In this document: positions 6,125-11,061 of the stretch, in pieces
How positions within the stretch are numbered: position 1 is the stretch's first letter
Layout of the letters: each line of letters opens with the position of its first letter
Source of the DNA: an uncultured Ruaniaceae bacterium
Lineage (GTDB): Bacteria; Actinomycetota; Actinomycetes; Actinomycetales; Beutenbergiaceae
Direction: 5' to 3'
NCBI GenBank assembly: GCA_947251855.1
Contig: CAMXUZ010000116.1
Span: forward strand, 1-11,061
DNA: 11,061 nucleotides
Translations under genes and position numbers: made by a program
Notes under the pieces: model-generated
Database searches by the model: none
Seen by the model: only the letters and a program-made list of their open reading frames with translations
What the model was told of the DNA's origin: nothing

Positions 6125-6661
6125 ATGACCACGCTTCCCACGGGCACATTCGACATCGACACGGCCCACTCCGTGCTCGGTTTCTCCGTACGCCACGCCG
6201 GCGTCGCCCGAGTCCGCGGCACATTCACGGCCTTCTCCGGCACCCTCGAGGTCGCCGAGGACTTCGCCCAGTCCACCGTCAGCGTGGACATCGAATCGGC
6301 GAGTGTCGACACCGGACAGCCGGGTCGCGACGAACACCTTCGCTCCGCCGACTTCTGGCACGCGGAGGAGAACCCGGAGTGGACCTTCCGCACCACCTCG
6401 GTGGAAGGCAGCGGGGAGGAGTTCGTCGTCAACGGGGACTTCACCGCGAACGGGGTGACCCGGCCGGTCGCCCTCGAGGCGGCCTACCACGGCTCGACCA
6501 CGGGCCCGGATGGGAAACTGCGCCTCGGATTCTCGGCGGAGACCTCCATTTCACGCAAAGACTTCGAGCTCACGTGGAACGTCGCCATGGAGGGCGGCGG
6601 CGTGCTCGTGGGTGACAAAGTGAAGATCGAACTCGACGTCGCTGCCGTGGCTCAGGACTAA
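6125..6661 (+). CDS. YceI family lipocalin-like protein
   Basis: The 178-residue protein shows the full YceI pattern: DTAHSVLGFSVRHAG at 12-26, a series of beta strands, the RDEHLRSADFWHAEENPEW segment at 68-86, TANGVTRPV at 107-115, and ISRKDFEL with a following VGDKVKIEL near the end. YceI proteins form an elongated beta-barrel that binds isoprenoid or amphiphilic chains. No signal peptide is present, so this copy is cytosolic, as many actinobacterial ones are. The ATG at 6125 is chosen; a TTG at 6113 would add four residues (MAVS). Neither has a clear Shine-Dalgarno sequence. It has its own strong promoter and ends at a strong intrinsic terminator. The divergent MarR gene is its likely regulator. 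Polyprenyl (quinone-related) binding is a family-based guess. Confidence 0.93.
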   Translation: MTTLPTGTFDIDTAHSVLGFSVRHAGVARVRGTFTAFSGTLEVAEDFAQSTVSVDIESASVDTGQPGRDEHLRSADFWHAEENPEWTFRTTSVEGSGEEFVVNGDFTANGVTRPVALEAAYHGSTTGPDGKLRLGFSAETSISRKDFELTWNVAMEGGGVLVGDKVKIELDVAAVAQD

Positions 6662-6678
6662 CGGCGCGGGCGGGTCCT

Positions 6679-6957
6679 TCAGTTCCGCGCTTCTCGCCGG
6701 CGAAACCACCGGCGGGAGGCGCGTTTTTTGTTCCCCTCGATCGCCGCGCGCAGGCGGGTCTCTTCAATGTGCCACTGCCCTACCCGCTCGCCGTCGACTT
6801 CCACGACGGGTACGAATTCGCCATATTCGGCCCGAAGGCCCGGGTCGGAATCGACGTCGATCTCCGACCACTCGCGGCCCACGCACACGCGCTGGAGCAG
6901 GCGCCGGGCGTCGTCGCACAACGTGCACCCGGAGCGGGTGTAGAGCTCGATGCGCAT
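6679..6957 (-). CDS. glutaredoxin-like (DUF836-type) thiol-disulfide protein
   Basis: The 92-residue protein starts with the strand RIELYTRSGC and has a CTLC redox motif (C11, C14), followed by helix DDARRLLQRV, the strand WSEIDVDSDP, and the FVPVVEVDGERVGQWHI segment with the family's cis-proline. This is the small glutaredoxin-like fold common in actinobacteria; the partner is unknown. The ATG at 6957 has GGAAG nine bases upstream. The last 15 or so residues (KKRASRRWFRRREARN) are very basic and lie after the fold. Their codons are shaped by an intrinsic terminator of the opposite strand (6686-6729), so the tail may be a by-product of that signal. It converges with yceI with a 17-base gap. 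No clear own promoter was found; bS22 transcripts would have to read through a hairpin terminator to reach it. Confidence 0.85.
   Translation of the reverse strand: MRIELYTRSGCTLCDDARRLLQRVCVGREWSEIDVDSDPGLRAEYGEFVPVVEVDGERVGQWHIEETRLRAAIEGNKKRASRRWFRRREARN
6686..6729 (+). terminator. strong intrinsic terminator of yceI
   Basis: The arms CGCGCTTCTCGCCGG (6686-6700) and CCGGCGGGAGGCGCG (6709-6723) pair over 15 positions, including two G-U pairs on the plus strand, around an 8-base loop. TTTTTT (6724-6729) follows at once. On the minus strand the T-run becomes a leading A-run, so it acts in one direction only. It lies wholly inside the 3' coding end of the glutaredoxin-like gene. Confidence 0.85.
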
Positions 6958-6984
6958 CGTCTTACTTCCGGTCAGGCATTCAGA

Positions 6985-7026
6985 GGGGGAAAAGCGAAAG
7001 GACCGGAAATCTCCCCGGCCCTTTCG
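6985..7026 (-). terminator. intrinsic terminator downstream of bS22
   Basis: Read on the minus strand, CGAAAGGGCCGG (7026-7015) pairs with CCGGTCCTTTCG (7006-6995) over 12 positions, including one G-U pair, around an 8-base loop. CTTTTCCCCC follows. On the plus strand the G-U position becomes an A-C mismatch, which supports minus-strand use. It starts 5 bases after the bS22 stop. The T-run is short, so read-through into the glutaredoxin-like gene is possible. Confidence 0.7.
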
Positions 7027-7030
7027 ATGG

Positions 7031-7129
7031 CTACTTCTTGTTGCGACGCTGGTGGCGCGTCTTGCGAAGGAGCTTGCGGTGCTTCTTCTTCGACATACGC
7101 TTGCGGCGCTTCTTAACTACGGAACCCAC
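7031..7129 (-). CDS. small ribosomal subunit protein bS22 (AURKAIP1/COX24-type, 32 aa)
   Basis: This 32-residue, extremely basic protein reads MGSVVKKRRKRMSKKKHRKL, then LRKTRHQRRNKK. It matches, from memory, the actinobacterial protein called bS22 that was found as an extra small-subunit protein in mycobacterial ribosome structures, and the COX24/AURKAIP1 domain of mitochondrial ribosomes. It should not be confused with the E. coli stationary-phase protein Sra, also once named S22. It starts at GTG (7129) with GAGGT a few bases upstream and ends at TAG (7031-7033). It is too short for usual ORF cut-offs. A terminator follows directly, and a candidate promoter lies at about 7194-7223. The excisionase-like gene upstream on the same strand and proC beyond it match the mycobacterial order Rv0500-Rv0500A-Rv0500B. 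Confidence 0.93.
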   Translation of the reverse strand: MGSVVKKRRKRMSKKKHRKLLRKTRHQRRNKK

Positions 7130-7193
7130 ACGGACCTCACTTACCAACTGGACACGGATAGGCGCGGACTCCCGAGCCCACACACTGCCGACG

Positions 7194-7223
7194 ATTCTAC
7201 TCCCTGCGCCGGCGGTTTTTCAC
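7194..7223 (-). promoter_or_regulatory. candidate promoter of bS22
   Basis: On the minus strand, GTGAAA (7223-7218) and TAGAAT (7199-7194) are separated by 18 bases. TAGAAT is close to the -10 consensus; the -35 is moderate. The predicted start point lies near 7187, giving a leader of about 58 bases before the GTG. This 161-base gap between the HTH gene and bS22 holds nothing else that I recognise. Confidence 0.5.
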
Positions 7224-7290
7224 GGGTGTAACAGCCCTCACCGCTGTGACGCTCGTCGCTCACCGAAGGCGAACCCCAGGGACGGAATCG

Positions 7291-7494
7291 TTAGGAGCCG
7301 GAATCGTACTCGACGTCGATGACTTCGCTGAAGAGTTTTTCAACCTCTTCGTAGGGCACCCGGAACGATTTGCCGACCCGGATCGCGGGAAGCTCCCCGG
7401 AGTGAACCATCCGGTACACCGTCATCTTCGAAACCCGCGCCATCTCAGCAACCTCAGCCACGGTCAGGAAACGGGGCCCAGGGGGCTGTGCCAT
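7291..7494 (-). CDS. excisionase/BldC-like helix-turn-helix DNA-binding protein
   Basis: The 67-residue protein has a MerR-like winged helix-turn-helix of the HTH_17 (excisionase) type: FLTVAEVAEMARVSKMTVYR at 9-28, then MVHSGELPAIRVGKSFRVPYEEVEKLF covering the wing and final helix. The short C-terminal tail is acidic (DVEYDSGS). As I recall, M. tuberculosis Rv0500A, next to proC and bS22, is very similar. Despite the family name nothing here suggests phage excision; it is a chromosomal regulator of unknown target in the BldC-like group. The ATG at 7494 has a good Shine-Dalgarno sequence (AAAGGAGA, six bases away). A candidate promoter with a palindrome in its spacer lies upstream. It may be transcribed alone or with bS22 downstream. 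Confidence 0.9.
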   Translation of the reverse strand: MAQPPGPRFLTVAEVAEMARVSKMTVYRMVHSGELPAIRVGKSFRVPYEEVEKLFSEVIDVEYDSGS

Positions 7495-7548
7495 CGGGAG
7501 TCTCCTTTCCGTTCAGAACGCCGATCGTGCGAGCGGGGCTACCGGCAA

Positions 7549-7578
7549 ACTCTAGCGGTGAGACTATCCCACCGGCAA
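7549..7578 (-). promoter_or_regulatory. candidate promoter and operator of the HTH gene
   Basis: On the minus strand, TTGCCG (7578-7573) and TAGAGT (7554-7549) are separated by 18 bases, giving a leader of about 50 bases before the ATG at 7494. The spacer contains an imperfect 17-base palindrome, GGTGAGACTATCCCACC at 7557-7573 on the plus strand (CGGTG and CACCG arms). The 9-base word ACCGGCAAA occurs twice, at 7541-7549 and 7571-7579. The gap between acuC and the HTH gene (7495-7630) holds no gene. Confidence 0.5.
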
Positions 7579-7630
7579 AGCCCGCGGGTCGGCTTCCCCA
7601 GAACGGCACCGATTCTTTCAGGTACTAAGA

Positions 7631-8791
7631 TCAATCTAGCACCGGGTCGAGCCCGTGCTCAGGGAACACCGCGCGGCGGGTCGCCATGATCACCCGATCG
7701 ATCGGATCAGCCGGGTCGTAGCCCTCGGCGAAATACCCGTGCTGGGGCTGGCGCTCGTCGCTCATCGTTTCTGCCACCTCGAACCCGGCCGCCACGAGGT
7801 CGCTCCGCCACCGGCGGGGCAACGGTGTTGCGGGATCGAGGTCCTGCTCGGAGGCGATCGCCACGAGGTTCGCCCACACCCGCGGGACGGTCGAGGCGAT
7901 GTCATATCCACCGCCCCCGACCGCGAGCCATCGCCCACCCGCGTATTCACTCGCCCACGCGCGGATCATCTCCGCCGCGATACGCTGGGCATCCACCGAG
8001 ATCTCCAACTGCGTGAGCGGGTCGCGGTAGTGGGAGTCACATCCGTGTTGGGAGACGAGTACCTGGGCGTCGAACTGTCGCAGCAGCGGATCCGCTACGG
8101 AGACCAGCGCCCGCAGCCACCCCTCGTCGCGGGTGCGGGCGGGCAGGGCGACGTTGACCGCGGTCCCCCGCGCCCGGGGGCCACCGACGTCCTGGGCGAA
8201 GCCGGTTCCGGGGAACAGCGACATCCCGGTCTGGTGGATCGAGATCGTCAGCACCCGTGGGTCGTCCCAGAACGCCCGCTCGACCCCGTCCCCGTGGTGG
8301 GCGTCGATATCGAGGTAGGCGACCCGCTCGGCGCCGTGGTCCAGCAGCCACTGAATCGCGATCGCGGCGTCGTTGTACACACAGAACCCCGCCGCCGTGC
8401 CCGGCATCGCGTGGTGCATCCCACCGGCGAAGTTCACTGCCCGCGACGGCGCTCCCTCCCACACGTGCTTCGCCGCACGTACGGTGCCACCCGCGATCCG
8501 GGCGGCGGCCTCGTGCATCCCGGCGAACACCGGGTCATCCTCGGTGCCCAGACCGTAGGGGAGGTCGGCCTCCTCGGCCTCCACCCGGGAGATGAATTCC
8601 GGGTCGTGAACGAGTTCCAGCTCCGCGCGGGGGGCGACCGGGGCGTCGGCGACCTCCACGCTTTTGAGCAGCTCCAACGCGCCGATGAGACTGCGCGTGA
8701 ACCCCAATCGCACGGGAGCCATGGGGTGGGTCGGCCCGAAATTGTACTGTAGGAGCTCATCTGACCACACCAGGAGCGTCTTTGCAGGCAT
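7631..8791 (-). CDS. acuC: AcuC-type histone deacetylase family amidohydrolase
   Basis: The 386-residue protein has all class I-like HDAC signatures: GGMHHAM at 123-129 with the catalytic histidine pair H126/H127, GFCVYND at 135-141, DIDAHHGDGV at 161-170 with zinc ligands D163 and H165, the third zinc ligand D252 in QHGCDSHYRDPL, and GGGGYD at 292-297 with the catalytic tyrosine Y296. Such AcuC proteins remove acetyl groups from lysines of acetyl-CoA synthetase and perhaps other proteins, in the cytosol. An acetyltransferase or acs partner is not in the window, so the substrate is inferred from the family only. The ATG at 8791 has no good Shine-Dalgarno sequence but follows a TAGGTT -10-like box by six bases, so the mRNA may be leaderless. 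It diverges from ktrB. Length is normal for the family. Confidence 0.93.
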   Translation of the reverse strand: MPAKTLLVWSDELLQYNFGPTHPMAPVRLGFTRSLIGALELLKSVEVADAPVAPRAELELVHDPEFISRVEAEEADLPYGLGTEDDPVFAGMHEAAARIAGGTVRAAKHVWEGAPSRAVNFAGGMHHAMPGTAAGFCVYNDAAIAIQWLLDHGAERVAYLDIDAHHGDGVERAFWDDPRVLTISIHQTGMSLFPGTGFAQDVGGPRARGTAVNVALPARTRDEGWLRALVSVADPLLRQFDAQVLVSQHGCDSHYRDPLTQLEISVDAQRIAAEMIRAWASEYAGGRWLAVGGGGYDIASTVPRVWANLVAIASEQDLDPATPLPRRWRSDLVAAGFEVAETMSDERQPQHGYFAEGYDPADPIDRVIMATRRAVFPEHGLDPVLD

Positions 8792-8797
8792 ATGCTC

Positions 8798-8827
8798 AAC
8801 CTATCCGGAAAACGCGGAAGCAACCAA
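8798..8827 (-). promoter_or_regulatory. candidate acuC promoter giving a leaderless mRNA
   Basis: On the minus strand, TTGGTT (8827-8822) and TAGGTT (8803-8798) are separated by 18 bases. The -10 ends six bases before the acuC ATG (8791), so transcription would begin at or next to the A of the start codon. The 52-base gap to ktrB leaves little room for a ktrB promoter. TATGCT at 8791-8796 on the plus strand is a possible ktrB -10, without a convincing -35. Confidence 0.5.
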
Positions 8828-8843
8828 TGCTGAAGGAGGCAGT

Positions 8844-10220
8844 GTGAGGAGTGAGCGAGTCGCGTTCCTCGCCCGCCCACGGGATTGGCTCGACGACGTC
8901 GCCCGCCGCTCCCCCGCCCGGCTCACCCTCGCGGTGTTCGCCGGGGTGATCGCCGTCGTGACCGCGTTGCTGCAGCTCCCCATCGCCACTGCCACGGGCA
9001 CGCGCGCACCGTTCGTGGATTCGTTGTTCACCGCGACCTCGGCGGTATGCGTCACCGGGCTCGTGACGGTCGACTCCGCGACCTATTGGTCGACCTTCGG
9101 GCACGGGGTCATCATGGTCGGGATCATGGTCGGCGGGCTCGGCGTCATGACCCTCGCCTCCATCCTCGCCCTCGCGGTCTCCCGGCACATCGGCCTCACC
9201 CAACGCCTCCTTGCCCAGGTGGAGACGAAGACCGAAGCGCTCGGGGAGGTGGGGACCCTCGTCCGCGCGGTGATCATCGCGTCGCTCGCGATCACCACGA
9301 CCCTGTCCTTCGCCTTCATCCCCCGCTTCCTCACGCTCGGGTTCGGAGTCGGTGAGTCGATCTGGCACGGCTGGTTCATGGCGGTCTCCACGTTCAATAA
9401 CGCGGGTTTCGTCATTCTGCCCGGCGGGCTGGGCGGACACGCGGGGGACGCGTGGATGAGCCTGCCGATCCTCATCGGCACGTTCATCGGTGCGATCGGG
9501 TTCCCCGTCATCCTCTCCATCTCCTCCCGCCTGCGCGAACCCCGCCGCTGGAGCCTGCATGCGAAGCTCACGATCAGCACCTCGCTGCTGCTGTGGGGCG
9601 TCGGCGCAGTCGGCGTCGCCGCGTTCGAATGGTCCAACTCGCGCACGCTGGGACCGCTGAGCGTCGGTGAAAAACTCGTCGCCTCCCTCACCGCGGGGAT
9701 GACCCCCCGGTCCTCGGGAATCGACACCGTGGGCGTGCCCGACATGACCGAGGCCTCGTGGTTCCTACAGGATGCGCTGATGTTCGTCGGCGGCGGATCG
9801 GCCTCCACCGCCGGCGGGATCAAAGTGACGACGCTTGCCGTCATGGTGCTCGCGATCATCGCCGAGGCCCGCGGGGATACCGATATCGAGGCGTTCGGAC
9901 GGCGATTGGACCCTTCCGTCGTCCGGCTCGCCATCGCGGTGGCGTTCATCGGCGCGACCATGGTCGGCATCGCGACCCTCGCCCTGCTCCTCACCACGGA
10001 CCTGCACCTCAACGTCGTGCTCTTCGAGGTGATCTCCGCCTTCGCCACCAGCGGGCTGTCCACCGGGATCACCGCGGGGCTGCCCGCGTCGGCGAAGTAC
10101 ATCCTCCTCGGGCTGATGTTCGCCGGGCGGGTGGGCACCATTACGCTCGCGGCTGCGTTAGCGTTACGTCATCGCCGCCGAATCATCCGACTTCCGAAAG
10201 AAAGGCCGATCGTTGGCTAA
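8844..10220 (+). CDS. ktrB: potassium uptake channel subunit, KtrB/TrkH family
   Basis: This 458-residue membrane protein has four pseudo-repeated pore units, each with a filter loop and its key glycine: SAVCVTGL (G72), STFNNAGF (G188), TPRSSGID (G292) and ATSGLSTG (G404). The conserved GGGSASTAGGIKVTT segment lies at 316-330, and an arginine in FAGRVGTIT (R429) is typical of the last repeat. It imports K+ across the cytoplasmic membrane, gated by the RCK protein encoded next. The GTG at 8844 is preceded by AAGGAGG four bases away, and the protein from there begins with a short basic cytosolic segment, as KtrB proteins do. An open frame reaches farther upstream into acuC antisense but lacks supporting features. 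The third filter loop reads RSSGI, where R-T-A-G-F is common, but the glycine is kept. It overlaps ktrA by eight bases. The single-RCK partner favours KtrB over true TrkH. Confidence 0.95.
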   Translation: MRSERVAFLARPRDWLDDVARRSPARLTLAVFAGVIAVVTALLQLPIATATGTRAPFVDSLFTATSAVCVTGLVTVDSATYWSTFGHGVIMVGIMVGGLGVMTLASILALAVSRHIGLTQRLLAQVETKTEALGEVGTLVRAVIIASLAITTTLSFAFIPRFLTLGFGVGESIWHGWFMAVSTFNNAGFVILPGGLGGHAGDAWMSLPILIGTFIGAIGFPVILSISSRLREPRRWSLHAKLTISTSLLLWGVGAVGVAAFEWSNSRTLGPLSVGEKLVASLTAGMTPRSSGIDTVGVPDMTEASWFLQDALMFVGGGSASTAGGIKVTTLAVMVLAIIAEARGDTDIEAFGRRLDPSVVRLAIAVAFIGATMVGIATLALLLTTDLHLNVVLFEVISAFATSGLSTGITAGLPASAKYILLGLMFAGRVGTITLAAALALRHRRRIIRLPKERPIVG

Positions 10221-10890
10221 ACTGACGCCCACAGATCTGGGGCCGGACGCCGCCGTACTCGTGATCGGAATGGGCCGCTTCGGGGCGGCCATCGCCACGA
10301 CGTTGGACGAGGCAGGCACGGACGTGCTCGCCGTCGAGAAGGATCCCCACCTCATCCAGACCTGGTCCGGGCGGCTCCCCATCGTCGAGGCGGATACGAC
10401 CAACCCCGAAGCGCTCGAGCAGCTCGGGGCGCGGGAGTTTCCCATCGCCGTCGTCGGGATCGGCTCCTCCCTCGAGGCGAGCGTGCTGACGACCGGCAAC
10501 CTCGTGGATATCGGAACGCAGCTCATCTGGGCGAAGGCGATCTCCGCCGAGCACGGCCGGATCCTCAAGCGGATCGGCGCCCACCACGTGGTGTACCCCG
10601 AACACGACGCGGGCACCCGGGTAGCGCACCTCGTATCGGGCAGGATGCTCGATTTCATCGAGATGGAAGACGACTTCACGATCGTGAAGATGCGCGCCCC
10701 GAAGTCGATTCAGGGGGCAACGATCGGCCACTCCCAGATTCGTTCGAAGTTCGGCGTAACCGTGCTGGGGATGAAGCGGGCGGGTCAGCCGTTCGTGTAC
10801 ACGACCGATACGACCCGGATCGAGGAGGACGACATGCTCATCCTGTCCGGGGATACCACTCACCTGGAGGAATTCGCCCGCCGCGCGTGA
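10213..10890 (+). CDS. ktrA: potassium channel gating RCK protein, KtrA/TrkA family
   Basis: This 225-residue cytosolic protein has one RCK_N Rossmann domain and one RCK_C domain, the KtrA layout; true TrkA has two of each. The nucleotide-binding glycines are GMGRFG at 19-24, followed by acidic residue E42 at the end of the second strand (LAVEKD) and D61 in VEADTT. The RCK_C part covers about 145-225. Octameric rings of such proteins bind ATP/ADP or NAD(H) and open or close KtrB; RCK_C domains of some relatives bind cyclic di-AMP, which cannot be judged here. The start is TTG at 10213, overlapping the ktrB TAA by eight bases, with GAAAGAAAGG upstream; no other start precedes the GMGRFG motif. 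It ends six bases from the convergent proC stop; a small hairpin CCGGA/TCCGG (10891-10904) lacks a T-run. Confidence 0.94.
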   Translation: MAKLTPTDLGPDAAVLVIGMGRFGAAIATTLDEAGTDVLAVEKDPHLIQTWSGRLPIVEADTTNPEALEQLGAREFPIAVVGIGSSLEASVLTTGNLVDIGTQLIWAKAISAEHGRILKRIGAHHVVYPEHDAGTRVAHLVSGRMLDFIEMEDDFTIVKMRAPKSIQGATIGHSQIRSKFGVTVLGMKRAGQPFVYTTDTTRIEEDDMLILSGDTTHLEEFARRA

Positions 10891-10896
10891 CCGGAA

Positions 10897-11061
10897 CTAT
10901 CCGGCGCCGAGTTCTTTGGAACGCTCCCACGCCTTGCGCGCCCCGGCGATGATCCCCGCCGCCACCCCGCGTTCCTCGAACTCCTCCAGGGCCGCCGCGG
11001 TCGTTCCCCCCGGGGAGGTGACCCGGGCACGGAGTTCGGCCGGCTCCTGCTCGCTCGTGGC
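10897..11061 (-). CDS. proC: pyrroline-5-carboxylate reductase ProC, C-terminal fragment
   Basis: The last 54 codons of the gene are present, read from the window edge to TAG at 10899-10897. The segment LRARVTSPGGTTAAALEEFE is the C-terminal ProC signature (V-T-S-P-G-G-T-T-A), in the domain that builds the dimer and the active site. The end (GARKAWERSKELG) is a normal ProC helix. The enzyme makes L-proline from pyrroline-5-carboxylate using NAD(P)H in the cytosol. In mycobacteria proC is directly followed by the excisionase-like gene and bS22; here acuC and ktrAB stand between them. The rest of the gene lies beyond 11061. Confidence 0.95.
   Translation of the reverse strand, partial: ATSEQEPAELRARVTSPGGTTAAALEEFEERGVAAGIIAGARKAWERSKELGAG

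Noticed and set aside
7291..7494. Excisionase-like protein as a sign of a prophage or integrative element
   Set aside because: No integrase, attachment repeat or phage gene is nearby, and the gene sits in a chromosomal order shared with mycobacteria.
7655..8752. Long open frame (365 codons) on the plus strand opposite acuC
   Set aside because: It is an antisense shadow of a GC-rich gene: its translation is Arg/Pro/Gly-rich with no recognisable motif, while acuC has every catalytic residue.
8796..9560. 254-codon minus-strand frame opposite ktrB
   Set aside because: The product is a run of Asp, Glu, Arg and Gly typical of antisense translation of a membrane protein gene; no domain is visible.
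10891..10904. Hairpin CCGGA-ACTA-TCCGG between ktrA and proC as a shared terminator
   Set aside because: The stem is only five pairs and no T-run follows on either strand.
1..11061. CRISPR array, tRNA, rRNA, insertion sequence or toxin-antitoxin pair
   Set aside because: No regularly spaced repeats, no cloverleaf or rRNA-like stretch, no transposase and no paired small toxin/antitoxin genes were seen; the short genes present are all explained by other families.

Overview
The window is chromosomal DNA from a high-GC Gram-positive bacterium, almost certainly an actinobacterium. The evidence is the GC-rich third codon positions, the frequent GTG/TTG starts, a 32-residue actinobacterial ribosomal protein (bS22 type), and gene neighbourhoods that match actinobacterial order: a phosphoglycerate-mutase-like gene followed by resA, ccdA, resB and ccsB, then menA nearby, and an HTH gene plus bS22 near proC. 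Mycobacterium tuberculosis has the same two neighbourhoods around Rv0525-Rv0534 and Rv0500-Rv0508 (from memory). The genus cannot be fixed from the sequence; a Micrococcales-like organism is a reasonable guess. There is no sign of phage, IS elements, CRISPR, tRNA or rRNA. Genes cover nearly everything: the longest gene-free stretch is about 161 bases, and no gap exceeds 300.

Layout. 1-146 is the 3' end of menA (+), overlapped tail-to-tail by a DUF4229 membrane protein gene (96-419, -). A 23-base gap separates DUF4229 from a divergent PLDc_N-domain membrane protein gene (443-766, +). Next comes a minus-strand block read from about 6006 down to 763: a MarR regulator, a histidine-phosphatase/phosphoglycerate-mutase-like protein, thioredoxin-like lipoprotein ResA, CcdA, ResB and CcsB. 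The last five are tightly packed (4-base ATGA overlaps, 2-base and 16-base gaps) and form a System II cytochrome c maturation operon. A yceI gene (6125-6661, +) diverges from marR. A glutaredoxin-like gene (6679-6957, -), the bS22 gene (7031-7129, -), an excisionase/BldC-like HTH gene (7291-7494, -) and acuC (7631-8791, -) follow. A divergent ktrB-ktrA potassium uptake pair (8844-10890, +) ends 6 bases from the 3' end of proC (10897-11061, -).

How the genes work together. ResA and CcdA would carry reducing power across the membrane to apocytochrome haem-binding cysteines, and ResB/CcsB would deliver haem and ligate it. menA makes menaquinone, the electron carrier feeding the same respiratory chain. 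KtrB forms the potassium channel and KtrA the cytosolic gating ring. The MarR/YceI pair looks like a self-contained regulator-target module.

I found no convincing new multi-gene system. The most interesting material is small and regulatory: two back-to-back promoters with overlapping -10 elements, several apparently leaderless genes, an intrinsic terminator hidden inside the 3' coding end of the opposing glutaredoxin gene, palindromes in front of the HTH gene and the cytochrome operon, and the 32-codon GTG-start ribosomal protein gene.
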